Below, piece after piece: positions 37,601 to 49,418 of a stretch of DNA of 64,000 nucleotides. The stretch is taken from positions 4,588,001-4,652,000 of the forward strand of contig JAITYX010000032.1 of assembly GCA_021018815.1 (NCBI GenBank). The letters are read 5' to 3'. The first letter of the stretch is position 1. Each line of letters starts with the position of its first letter. A model generated the notes under the pieces. It saw nothing but the letters and a program-made list of their open reading frames with translations. It had not been told where the DNA came from and made no database searches. The translations under genes and the position numbers were made by a program. The stretch comes from Talinum fruticosum (lineage: Eukaryota > Streptophyta > Magnoliopsida > Caryophyllales > Talinaceae).

Positions 37601-40600
37601 AGCAGGTCTGATACAGTCTAATTTGCAGTTTGGCATTTTTTAAAAAGTTGTAGATATGAAATTACTAAAACAAACTGGAGTATGCACAACCCTAAGCCGC
37701 CCAGTATGGAACCCCTTGGAGCGGGATCAAAGCATAACCAAATGTACGTAATGTCAACCCTCGAGCAGAGGCTATGTCTGAATCAGCGAAACTATTTTGA
37801 ACTAAAATTTTAAAAGAAATTAGAATCACTTCGGGGAAAAGAGTAACCAGATAATCAATATAAAAAAGAACCCCATAATCACATTGACTTCTTCTGGGGT
37901 GAGAAGATGAGGCAGAGGAACTCTACTTACAAGTTGAGCAAAGACAGGAATTGATGCCACAAGGCTGGAGTTCTCCAACTGCAAATTAAACTACAATGAT
38001 AAATGTTGAACTACAGCTTCATGTGTATACTCTTATCAGCTAAAATGAACATTTATCTGACAACAAATTATCAATGCACCTTCTTCAACAGGTCAAGCGG
38101 CATCAGAGGAAAACGGACAAGTGGCAGCAAGTGGCTAAGAGATTCAAGCCTCTCGCCAAGGAGAACTTCTGGTGTTGAATGTCTCAAAAACTGATCCACA
38201 GCATCCCATCCATGCAATTCCTTTGCATGCATACTCCACAACAAAATCGCATTGAGAACCCTCTCCTCCGATGTCACAGTCAAATCTGGATGCTGCAAAA
38301 ATTTCATTGTCCTATGGTAAATGGCTATCCAAGCCAAGGAGATCATTAAACATGAAGTAGCAAGTTACAGTTTCAGCTTGTCTGTTTGATACTTAAGCAT
38401 AAATTGAAAGTTCCTCTACAATTTGAACTATTTTATGCAATGCATCTACATAGCTAGCCAAATGGACGTTTAAAGGAATTAACAAAAAGGATATTATGCT
38501 CATCTCAAGCCAACCTCACATTCGCCTCCATTTTCCCATTTCTATCATAAATGTCACTTTGTGATTTTCTTAACTAGGACTAGGAGTGTATATCAACCAA
38601 CCAACTGAAGTCCTAATTGAGTTGAGATAATACATGGTTATACGAGGGAGTTGACCCTAATCGCCAAGTCTATTGTTGACCTACCAGCTGGTTTGAAGTA
38701 GAAACCCACCTGAAGAATGCTCCTAAATGTTGCCTCATCTAACAAGGTAAAATCCATGCTTGCAGTGGTACAGTAATCAAACTTCATTGAGAATTTCCTC
38801 TTGCAAGACTCTTCGATAACTTTACATGACGCGACCGACTGAAATGACTTGAAGTATTTGACATACTGAATCCTGCAACAAATTTTAAGAGTTAACTTCA
38901 CAAGTAACAACCTACTTTGCCAAAAAGTCTGGTTCCTCGTCCATTAAACTTGTGATATTAGAAAAACGCTTGTTGAATGACCTGCTTCCATTAGATGACG
39001 CCATCCCTGCATATAATATGTAGATAGACGTATTAATATCTAATAATTCATTGTTATTAAGTCGTTCTCATTCATTGTTTATCAGAAGCCCGAGGCTGCA
39101 TGTCACTTCTCCGCTCTTTTAGGTCCAACTCATGCAAGTAAAACATTATGATTATGAGGAGAAACAGCCATAGAACAATCATGAATAGACACTAAGGATC
39201 TAGGAACTACCTCAGAGAGGCATTCCAGCAACATCTTGTAGCACTCTTGTTGGAGGGTTGAGACACCAAATTGATCAGCGAGGAGCAGAAGATACAGTGA
39301 TAAGACTTCATTGTCCTTGATCTCTTCCATATTAACTTGTCCACTATACATGTAATCCAGCATTACTTTAAATGCTTCTGGGTTTACCTCCCTCAAGCAT
39401 ATCTTTGACGAAGCAGTCTCACTCATTCCATTTGTGAACATCTGTCAACACAAATACAGTTGTTGAACGATTCAATGAGATAGAGATCTGGAATACATGT
39501 AATCAAACACAGTCATCTAATGGTATGCATTTTATGTTGGTCCACCAACAGCAAGAGCCAAAGGGATTGACATATGCTGACATATGGCCAATTGAGCTTA
39601 ACAAGGAAACAAGTGAACAGAAAAAACACCAACCCAGCAACCATTGTTACTTCAAATTATGTGATGCCTTGTCAAACTAGTGGAGTTACTCAAGAAGCAG
39701 TTATGATATGACCACAGCTCATATGATCACCAAGAATGAGTCATCTTAACAACTGGAAAGGACAGAAGGGGAAGAAAAAGGAAACGGAAAGCAACCAAAA
39801 TCAGTCATTTGATCCCACTCCGATATATTGGCTGTCCCTATCACATCATATACATTTAACCTTTTCAAGCCTGAAATCTTCATTTACTTGTGGGTAACCG
39901 GCCAAATATTTGATGCAATACTACACTAATTACCAGTTGACAATTGAAACAGGTATCACAAAAAAGCCACCAACACCCACGTATCCCGTGTTAGAAGGAT
40001 CTGGAGACATATGCATCTAGGGAGCCTTACAAGCGGAAAGACCAATTTCAAGAGATAATCGAAACATGCATTAACTGCCAAAATACATAGCATCGTTTGG
40101 GACCCAAAAAAAGCCCCCCATTAGAGATTGTGGCCAGGGTGGGCGAAAGGGGAGTAAAGCCCCTTATATCATTATCACCTTAAGTCATTATTGGTGTTTG
40201 ACGTCATCATAGTCATTCATTTCTAAATCTAAGAGATTAACAAGCCAGATACAATATGGTAACCAGGCGAATCCCATGGAAAACTACATAAAAGGAAACC
40301 TTATACTATCTTTTTTTGTTCTCCCATCAATGTTCAACGAAGTTGCAAAATAAAGAAGGGAGTAGATCATTTCACTAAACTTCCTCTTACCCGCCCCCGG
40401 GCAAGCATAGAGGAAACAAAAAACTAAAATGAAAAATCTTGTACCCATCCCATATCGAAACGTATGAAGTAAAACAGAAATAAGAATAACATGGAAGATA
40501 ACAATCAATTCTTCTGGTAAGAGTTTCCAGTCTGAGCATAAGAATCAAATTATCTTTGATGACATGTCATTTAAAAGAGACCCACTAAACAAACAAAAGA

Positions 40601-42225
40601 AATGGCTAACATTCACCTTCGTAAATGGAATGCTCCATAAACTGATTATAATCTTATGAGACCGAGCAACAAGGCCATAAGGCTCAATGTAAATATCCAC
40701 ATCACTGTAGTCACCAGCTGCACTGAACTGTTTAAGCTTGTTCAAATTGAGAGGAAGTCCATATGGGAACACTGTGGAATGAAGAGATTGATAATTTGGA
40801 AAACACATCTCCACATTCTTGCCTGAATCGAACAATCTCTTATTCATTTTGAGATGTTCAATACAATCCTCACATTGCTTCACTAGTGGCAAGACCTTGA
40901 ACTGTAAGCTCAATTCGTGCAACAAATTGAGTAGAGACTCTGGAATCTAAAGAAATAAAAAATACCAATCATTATACAAGGAAAGAAGGCGAAAAAATAA
41001 TTAATGTAATTAGAAATAAAAAACCAAAGCATCCATGCCAGATGATATTATCAACTTCCTCTCCTGTCCACTTCATGTAAAAGTGAAACATTTATCAAAT
41101 TCCTACACCATGTCATACATGATGCATTGATCAAAGTAACCATTAATGATAGAATTCCCACTACGAAGGTGTTATTAAGGTTATATTGACACAGAAATGG
41201 TTATTCAAAGTGATTTATCTATTAAGCAAAGGAAATCATTCAGGGCAAAACTTGATAAGCAAAGCCTCAGTCCTGCCAGGAAAACATCAGGTTTGAATGT
41301 TCAAAGCACAAATTGGTTGGCGCAAAAAGATCATAAAGGTGAAATCTGATACGCGTGTTCCTCCCTCATTTATCATCAACTCATCAGCTTTAAGAGAAAA
41401 CTATAAATGCAAAAAACTGGAGCCTACCTGTGTCTTGCCAGTATAGATATACTGGAGCAAAGCATGAAGGGTGTTGTAGCAAACTTCTGGAAGTTGAATG
41501 ATGTCTTCATTGGGGCGAAATTGAAAATCACCCGCAGCTGCTAAAATGACCTTATGAGCAGGGACCGGCTTTTCCTCCATACCCACGACGAAAAGCAAAT
41601 CCGAAAGCTCCCAGCTCTCGAGAAAATTATCCAGTCCCCACTTCTCATCATTTCCCATAAGCTCCTCAATGGCCTCTTCATCTTCCTCTTCTTCATTATA
41701 TGCTCTAGAATCCAGCTGCTTCCACAAGGATATGTGGTTCTGGGTCAGGGGAAATACACTCACATTCCTATACCCCACATGCTTGTCCCAGCTGCTAAGC
41801 CCAACATATTGAACATTGCAATTCGGGTTCGAATCAAGCCATTGGAAAACAACATTTTGAAATGGGTATCTACCCTTACCAACGCAGATTAGCCCGTCAT
41901 AGATGCTTATCCAATAGCTCTGGAAAGCTCCTGAAGAGCAAAGAGCAACCCCTTCTACATCAACCACAGTTTTACCATTCACCTCAATTTTCAATCTCCG
42001 GTTCCGATTGCTGCCCAAAATTACAGTATAGTGAGGGCTACTATCAGTCTTGTAATGATAGTGCCGGCTACCCACATGCTCCCGAAAGATCACAGTCACA
42101 TCATTACGAGCGAATGCTTCAAAAGCCACACAACCCCTCCCGGCCTCCTTAAATTTGAGCTCCTTTTGCCAAGCACACTCAAATGGAGCTACAGTTAAGA
42201 ACCTTTTATGTTTCTTCTCAGTCAT
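34640..42225 (-). CDS. BTB/POZ domain protein, At2g30600-like, 12 coding exons
   Basis: Probable adaptor with two BTB domains and a C-terminal F5/8 type C (discoidin-like) domain. Exons: 42225-41428, 40946-40617, 39441-39211, 38872-38710, 38292-38080, 37978-37931, 37472-37414, 36567-36435, 36337-36263, 36171-36091, 35019-34951, 34858-34640. Exon 1 holds a farnesoic-acid O-methyltransferase-like N-terminal domain (residues about 10-180) and the start of BTB1 (LSDLLFVVG, PAHKVILAA). BTB2 spans exons 2-3 (YSDVDIYIE, MLDYMYSGQVN), followed by a BACK-like region and the C-terminal ELYGYFR. Phases match except in exon 4, which is 163 nt where 162 is expected. The extra base lies near 38839. An alternative acceptor TTTCAG/TCGGTC starts exon 4 at 38838 and restores the frame at the cost of about 11 residues. 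The length of about 805 residues agrees with the family. Confidence 0.88.
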
Positions 42226-43131
42226 ATTTCTTCACTCAGGAACTATCACCACTCTAAACAAACACTACCTAGACAAAGAAGAATGAAAGCAATCACTCAA
42301 ACATGAGAGAGAAATCAGAGGAAAAATGTTTCTACTAAATTTGGAGGAAATGGGCAAACAAGCATCACCTAGATAATCCACTTGTAAAAGCTGGCATACA
42401 GAATATAGGCTTTTAAAAAAGTTCTAATTTATATGACAAATGAGAATAAATATCAAGAAATGAAGACAAAACCAGAAAGTACTAGCAACTTCTCTATCAG
42501 CCCCACTACAATACACAGTACAGAAACCCCACATACAGCTTAGAAAATCAAAAACCAATCTCGCAACTTGCCATCAATCGTACGCCACATCCTTATCCAG
42601 TGCAATCAAAATATCTATAAGCATAAGCATATTGACCATATTGCACACTAATAAAATATACAAAATCCGACTAAACCCCACGTCAGATTACACTAGGAAC
42701 AACAGCGACAACCTAGAATAAGATCAAATAAACCTAAAATTCCCAAATAATTGAAATGGGTCAATAAAAAACGTACCAGATTCGCATGCCCTTTTCCTCA
42801 CCAAATCCGTAAAAACGCCAAATGATGAGATATTTAGATTTTAGTGGCTCAAATTGAAGAACAGGGAAGAAGGGCAATTCCCTTTCCTTTCCGTTTGATA
42901 AATACCAATACCAAATAGATATCTGCGTCCGAAAATCCTATGAATCAACCCCTATGCCTCTCGTTAAACAGAGTGGCAGATGAAGAGAGGAGAGAGAGAG
43001 GAGGGGTGACGGCTAAAATTGGAAACTGGGATTTGATCAGGGTGGACTACTGTCAGAATACCAAGAGAGGGAGGATCAATCAGTACAGAGATGTGGCTAA
43101 AGTTGAATGAAGCTGAGATTTTTTTGTGAAG

Positions 43132-43135
<4 letters not shown>

Positions 43136-43178
<43 letters not shown>
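43136..43178. repeat. (GA)n microsatellite
   Basis: About 21 GA units, read directly, upstream of the BTB gene. Confidence 0.95.
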
Positions 43179-43179
<1 letters not shown>

Positions 43180-43938
43180 GTGGCGAGTAACGATGACAGC
43201 TTAGTTTCACAGGTGACGTGTATCCAAATCAATTGAATATTCTTTTTATTTGTTAGTATTTGGGAAAATATTAGGGAAGATCCGATTATGATCACTAATC
43301 GCAATCTCCTCTGTTTTGTAGTACATGCAATTGTGATTGATGGATTCGATTTAGATCTTATACAAATTGGAGGTAAATAATTGTTAGCTGCTTTTTTTTA
43401 AAAATGTTGGATAAATTAGTTAAATTTTGAAAAACAAATTGGGAGAAAAAGTTAATATCAAATAATATTTGAAAAAAAGTTAATACTGAACATGTGGGTT
43501 TTGTTTCAACAAAAATATATCAAACGTCTTATTGGAAGAATAATCTTATTGGAAGAATTATGAGACATCAGAAAAACTGAAAATGTGGTTAAATCATAAA
43601 GATTAATTTAAAAGAAGTCATAGTAGCATCTGTCTAGTTCATTAATTGGCTGTGTGTAAATAAGTTTTCACTTATTAATGCAGTTATCATCAGTAAACAG
43701 TCTGACCAGGTCCCTACTGAGATTCATCCTTTTTTTTGGGTCCATTTTATCCACAAGTTTTAAGAAAAATAACATTGGAAAGACTGCAACCTTAAGAATT
43801 CACAGAGAGAACATAACACATATTCACAGTGAATAAACTTCTGAAGAACTTTTAAGCATTCAGGAGGCAAAAGAAAGCCTCTTTTTTCTACATCCAAAAG
43901 AAGAAAAGAACATGAGAGATTCAGAAATTATGTTCACA

Positions 43939-44014
43939 CAGAGGGGCAACTTCAGTTGCTCAATCTAACACCCCTACAGAGGGGCAATTTTCAGTTGCTC
44001 AATCTAACACCCCC
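43939..44014. repeat. 38-bp tandem duplication in the probable 3' UTR of the cyclin gene
   Basis: Two adjacent 38-bp copies (43939-43976 and 43977-44014) share CAGAGGGGCAA and CAGTTGCTCAATCTAACACC, with a few mismatches. They lie 68-143 bases past the cyclin stop codon. Confidence 0.85.
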
Positions 44015-44081
44015 TTCCCTCCCTTTCTTCTGAACTGATTAGTGACACTTATTTGATTTTATGAACAGTTTTTCTTCTCTT

Positions 44082-46999
44082 TTAGTTGATACTTGTCCAT
44101 CCCAATCCCATGGTCTCTAAAAGGAAGAAAGCCGGTTTGTATTTTGCTGCATAGCCAAACTTCGATGTGCTGTACTTCCGATGCACACCCGTGAGCTTTC
44201 CAGTTTCAGCTTTTTCGTGAAAATTAACCATTAGCCTTGAACATTCCCTGCACCAACCCCCAAAATAATTCGAAATCATCAACAAAATAACACAACCAAG
44301 ATTTTTCAACTATACAATAGAAGTTCCCATGTTTGAGCAAGCCCCGAGGACCCAGGGACCGCTCACTGACCTGAGGCTCCAAGTGAGCTCTGAGTGAGGG
44401 GGAGGGGGCAGCTTTAACAGAAAAAAGAAAGGTAGAAGAATAAAGCTTACAACAAGTGCTCTTGAGAGTAGCCAGTATGCCATTCACAGGTCTTAGTCCA
44501 ATGTTTACAGCAGCCACCCAGGGTGCACTGAGCAGTGAATACTGCAGCAGCTGCTAAAAGGGAAGGCGGGAACCTCAACGTTTCATATTCCACAAGGCAA
44601 AGCTCGATCAAGAAGAATGACACGAGTTCAAGCTGATTCAAAACCCACCAACAAATTAAAGAAATGCATCATTTGAGAGAATAATAGCCAGACCAACTAT
44701 ATTGTGTCCAGTAGGCGTCCATTTGTAATTTAGAGCATTTCACAGCTTACCTTTTTGTCAGCCTCGGCTGCTTTAAGAAACCTCCTCATAAAGACATAAG
44801 GGGTTGGAAGAGAGAAGTTGAATTGTAAGGTATTGATCATCAATCTCTCCTGGGGTTTGAAAGCAACCAGATCATAAGATGTTACTTCCACTTGTATATG
44901 ACTAATTCATATACATATCAGTGATGCACAAAAAATTCGCAATTAACACTTACCATTTGAAGGACTTCTTGTCTACTGTAAGCCCTGTCGGATATCAGAA
45001 CAAGATCTTCAACAACCGGCACTGATACCTCTTCGTATTTACTAGCCAGAAGCATAGCTGTTACGCCTACTAGCTGTAGCTTTTTCCTCACTACAGGCTG
45101 AAGGGCTAAAAACCGGTCAATCAAATTGACCGTAAGATATAGGGTCTCCTCCATCAGCTCAAACTTGTAATGCACCTGTGAATTGTGATTCCACGAAAAG
45201 GGTGAGCAAGGACAGCCTACAACTAATTTGAAGGCTCTCTGTGTGCAAGAGATGAATTTATGCTTTTGCATACCTCAATAAGCCAATCTATAAGAATCGC
45301 TCTCATCCTCGCATTTACGTCCGATTGCTTGTCCATATAATTTGGAGGAACACAAGTTGCACTCTGCATTTATTATGAGAAAACGAAAGTGAAGAACAGT
45401 GAGTCATATCAAAGAAGCATAGAATGATAAAGAAATGCCATATTTCTCCCTCAAAAACACGGACATAGGATGACATTTGCTTGTATTTCCTTCTGGACAG
45501 ATTCATCAATCCCTTGGCTGCTTTTGATTACAAGATATAAGAGTACTTTTCATGAGCTAATCTTTCTACCAATGGCCATCAAAATTTGACCAACAAAGAT
45601 TGCATTAAGTAGAACTGTACAATTAGAATGCAAGAGCATAGTGATTTAATTATGTTATGTCTGCACTTGAAGCACAAGGAAATATGCACTTTAAAAGACC
45701 TATATCCAGGGTAAGCAAACCTCAAACATTGACATTCCCCTTGCTCATAGGCCTAACATTGCTTCTTTTTTTCCATATTTTGTGGTGGGGGCTTTCCTAC
45801 AATGCAATATAGCAGGACTAGCATGACTAAGAATTCGAACACTTTGGAGGACCCCGGTGACGAAACAGGCTGCTTACCTCCGTTTTCTTGTAATACGCAT
45901 ATATGTCATCAATATACTCTGTGACTGCAAGGGGATTGTTCTTATCAGGACTATCAATGTCCAGTATATGTTCATCTATGTCCTCCATTTCGACTTCTTC
46001 ATCCTGGCATTCAAACAAACACCACGCCCACCAATTGCAAATTAGACAGTCAATACTTGTCTGCAGATGAACATGTATCATGCCAATCAAGAACATGAGT
46101 TTCAGCAATACCATTCGATCAATTTCCTCAAGCATTGCTTCCGTATGTTGCACAAACATTGGAACAGGTGTGTCATTGGTAGCTTTGTAATCTTCGACAT
46201 CTATAATCGCACAATCCTCTAGGTCCTCACTTGCACTTGCCTCAAAGTGATTTGGTTTCTTAATGCCCTACAAGTATATAATTCATAGCACAACTCAGGA
46301 CTCAACTCTAATACTATGGCAAAATGCCCAAACAGATGTTCAAACAGATAACCAAACTACTAATAATGCTCTGGAAAGGCACCTCTATCACATAATTCTG
46401 CATTTTGTTCATCTGAGCAGCAAAATTCCTACACATACAGCAAAATCAAATCCAGGACTAAACTTCAGGCCAATGTCACAGTTAATTTCAACCATCGCCA
46501 AATTGGAAAAAGCAAGGTAATATGAAGTAGACCTAGTAATTGGACGCTGAATTGGATTTGGAGGAAGCCTTTCAGACCTTGCATCTTTTCTGGGGGAGCT
46601 CAAAATGAGAAACACGAAAAGGAAGAAAACCCAGATTAAACTCGGAATTGGGGGCAAACCCAGTTGCTAAAACCCAGAGAAAATGTTAGGGTTTAAGAAA
46701 TTATTACTCAAAGGGGGCTGTTTTGTTGATTGCAGGAGGGTGAGGAGGAGCTCCAATTATGTTCCGATTGATGGCCCTCAATGCCCTCCGATTGTGCCCA
46801 ATTGGTGCCATGATCTTCCCACCTCTGGCTTGCAAGCCTCCTTCATTGATTTAATCATTAAAGAGAATCAAACACACATACCCAAATTTCAAAATTAGGG
46901 TTTAGAAACAAGATTTTCAAAGATGGAACTTTAAAATGAAATACCTTGAACATCAGCGCGAGTGATCATGGTCGGATTGTTCTCATTTGATCCAGCCAT
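44082..46999 (-). CDS. CYCB2: B-type mitotic cyclin, CYCB2 class, 11 exons
   Basis: Regulatory subunit of cyclin-dependent kinase at G2/M. Exons: 46999-46945, 46840-46708, 46589-46533, 46428-46383, 46267-46112, 46003-45878, 45363-45274, 45175-44954, 44849-44751, 44632-44451, 44247-44082. Every junction is GT..AG with matching phase, giving 443 residues. The N-terminus has a destruction box ([10 protein letters not shown], residues 36-45) for APC/C-mediated turnover. The cyclin_N domain begins near residue 195 ([11 protein letters not shown]). The B-type signature HYKF is at 223-226, followed by LIDRFLA and LLASKYEE. The cyclin_C domain fills the last third. The N-terminal ..VQGG.. followed by the NRRAL and IIGAP motifs identify the B2 class. 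No defect is seen. The start codon opens the conserved short first exon. Confidence 0.95.
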
Positions 47000-47696
47000 T
47001 TGCTATGTCTTCTGTAAGAAAACAACGCCCCAAAACCCCATACAAATAAGCAACGAGAACGATCCAAAACTGAAATTTATTATCCGACTAAATGCAGGAA
47101 ATGGGAGGGAAAATACAAATACAAAATAAAAAAGAATCGATCAAGAGAACAGATTTATGCAAAGAAAAAGATAATTAAGCAGAACACAGATGAAAAATTT
47201 ATTTTAAAAAAGTTATATAAAGAGTTAATTACCGACTATAAACGAACTAATGATCCGAGAATTAACTAGCGATGGCCCGTTTCAAATATCCTGGGCGCGA
47301 TTCTTTCTCAGATTTGAAGAAGAAATTACTCATAAAACGCTCACAGTCAAAACCATTAAGAACATGGGATTGATGATTGTGACCTCTTCTCTCTCTCTCT
47401 TCTTCTTCTTCTTCTTCTTCTTCTTCTTTCTCTCTCTCTCTCTACCTCCGCCTCCCTCTCTGAAGAGACCGCTCTCACTCACTTCCACTCTCTCTCTCTG
47501 GGTTCTTCAAGGTTTTAGGGTTCAAATCCAAGAGCGAAAAGGGAAAAAAAGAAAACGAAAAGGGGAAAAAAGAATTATTTTAACGAAAATGAAGAACAGA
47601 AATAAGCGAATTTGAGACTAGAACATCGGATATTTGTCGGCGAATGATTTAAAAGCAACGGCTAGTTGATCCTATCCCTTGGATCTAAGTCATCCC

Positions 47697-47707
47697 TCCA
47701 ACGGTTA
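47697..47707 (+). promoter_or_regulatory. Mitosis-specific activator (MSA) element
   Basis: TCCAACGGTTA fits the MSA consensus (T/C)C(T/C)AACGG(T/C)(T/C)A exactly. The element binds MYB3R factors and drives G2/M transcription of plant B cyclins. It lies about 700 bp upstream of the cyclin start codon. A second core with a matching right half, AACGGCTA, sits at 47657-47664. Confidence 0.75.
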
Positions 47708-48259
47708 TCTCTCTCCATTTGCTTTCAAATGGTTCATTTAATAAAATTAAAAATAAAATTCAATGGAACTCCTCGAATCCTATCAGGTGCTTTACGGACC
47801 ACGCTTACGCTCATGTCCTATTCCTTGGATTCATCCCACAGATGTTGCCACGTCACGTTGATCGATTTTGATCGTTTTAGACTTTAAATTAAACGTCAAA
47901 CTGGGTCAGTAGTAACTCGGTACGCTCTTCAAATAATTTAATGGTCCAGAAAGTTTTATACTTTCTGAGGAAAATTAAACCATGAAGGATATTAAAATGA
48001 AAAAGTAATTATAATATATTAATTTTAAAATAAAAAAATAATTAAGACTTGTGTTTCGTTTAAATTCAGTTCGTTTGCAACTTTTTTGTCAGAAAGTTAT
48101 AGAAATATATACATACACAATGATTTAAAATTTAAAATTCATAAAATCTTAAAAAGATATTTATATCATTCTAGTAAACTTTAAAAAAATTGTACAAATA
48201 TACAATTTAGATAAATTTTTGAAACATAAAAATCTAGAAAGATCCATTGGAATAGGGAG

Positions 48260-48261
<2 letters not shown>

Positions 48262-48308
<47 letters not shown>
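48262..48308. repeat. (AT)n microsatellite
   Basis: About 23 AT units, read directly from the sequence. Confidence 0.95.
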
Positions 48309-48311
<3 letters not shown>

Positions 48312-48674
48312 AATCCATGAAACTATGCCCCAAAAAAAATATAAAATTGTACTGAAACTAATGGGTAACAATATTGTACATTTTCTCTCCAAAAAAAAAA
48401 GATCTGTATATATTATATTTTGTATATATTCACAAATAACATATATTGGTCAAATATGAATTTTTATAACAATTTTTTTCTAATCGATTAATTTTTACTC
48501 GGTTACAATTGGTCATCGTATTTTATATGAATTGTTTGAGAAAAAAATAGGTTCCATTAATACCTATCTTAAGAAATTAAAAAATGCAATTACAATATAT
48601 ATGAATGTTTTTTATGTCCTTCAATAATAATAAATAATAATAATAAGGTTGTGATTAGCAATTATTATTGCAAT

Positions 48675-48746
48675 GGGGTGTAGCTCATATGGTAGAGCGC
48701 TCGCTTCGCATGCGAAAGGCACGGGGTTTGATTTCCCGCACCTCCA
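48675..48746 (+). tRNA. tRNA-Ala (anticodon CGC)
   Basis: A 72-nt cloverleaf. The acceptor stem is GGGGTGT with GCACCTC, the D-arm is CTC..GAG, and the anticodon arm is CTCGC-TTCGCAT-GCGAA with anticodon CGC. The T-arm is CGGGG-TTTGATT-TCCCG, and the discriminator base is A. The CCA is not encoded, as expected in a nuclear gene. Departures from a canonical plant tRNA-Ala are a C-A mismatch at 27-43, a G-U pair in the acceptor stem and T in place of C in the T-loop TTCGA. It may therefore be slightly degenerate, but all arms can form. Confidence 0.85.
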
Positions 48747-49418
48747 CATTTATTTTATCAATAAGGTCATGGCCTAATGGTCAAGAATAACCTTTTGTAA
48801 TTCTTTATAAATGTTTATTCGAATATACCCTTAATTTTTATCCTCTCCTGCATACAAATATGATGACATAGGAACTAAACTTTTGAGACATGTTTAATGT
48901 ATAGAAATAGTAATTAAAATTTCCAAATAGCCAATGACTCAATTCTTAAGAATACACTAAACTTTAGCTTGTCTCTAGGAACTAACTCTCAATCATTATT
49001 TCTATTTAATTAAGTTATAGTTTTCTATCCAATAATTTTTATTACGATCATATTGCTAGTTTTAGGATCATTCCAAAGGAAAAAAAAATCATTCAAACAA
49101 ATGACAACTCGAATGGACATAACCCGTGAGTATACAATGTATAAAGTAACATATATATCTCGACAATTACATAATTCTAATAAGAATCTCAAAGTTCCTA
49201 CCAAGAATAATTTTTAAACTTAATTATTCAAATTTTCAATTGAGATTCTAATTGGATACATACTTGGAACTAACAAAAACCACAATATGACATTACTCGG
49301 GACAAAATCTTATACTTGTCATAAAAAAATTCATACATTAGGTTACAAAGCCCACACACTCCCCTCCCCTCCCTCAAAACCTCCACACACACATTCACAA
49401 TTTTGGAAGAAATTAATG
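48747..49418. other. Spacer between tRNA-Ala and the first NPF gene
   Basis: 672 bp of AT-rich sequence. Near 48768 a short TGGCCTAATGGTCAAG resembles a pol III A box. Otherwise nothing is recognised. The last 100 bp probably belongs to the NPF 3' UTR. Confidence 0.45.

Larger units (their letters stand above)
42226..44081 (-). promoter_or_regulatory. 5' region of the BTB gene and 3' flank of the cyclin gene
   Basis: A good donor (CTG/GTACGTTTT, exon side ending at 42777) suggests a 5' UTR exon at about 42777-43080, spliced to an acceptor just upstream of the ATG at 42225. A (GA)n tract lies at 43136-43178. The part from about 43200 to 43930 is AT-rich spacer. The last 150 bp probably belongs to the cyclin 3' UTR and contains a 38-bp tandem duplication. 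Confidence 0.5.
47000..48674 (-). promoter_or_regulatory. Promoter and 5' leader region of the cyclin gene
   Basis: It contains a pyrimidine-rich stretch on the plus strand (CTT and CT repeats, 47388-47460) that would be GA-rich in a minus-strand transcript and probably lies in the leader. MSA-type elements lie at 47657-47707. Beyond 47930 the sequence turns to AT-rich spacer ending in an (AT)n run. Confidence 0.5.

Noticed and set aside
47250..47615. 121-codon plus-strand ORF
   Set aside because: It reads through CT and CTT repeats in the cyclin leader/promoter and gives low-complexity Phe/Ser/Leu sequence.
48766..48790. Second tRNA gene next to tRNA-Ala
   Set aside because: Only an A-box-like TGGCCTAATGGTCAAG is present; no anticodon or T-arm can be formed.
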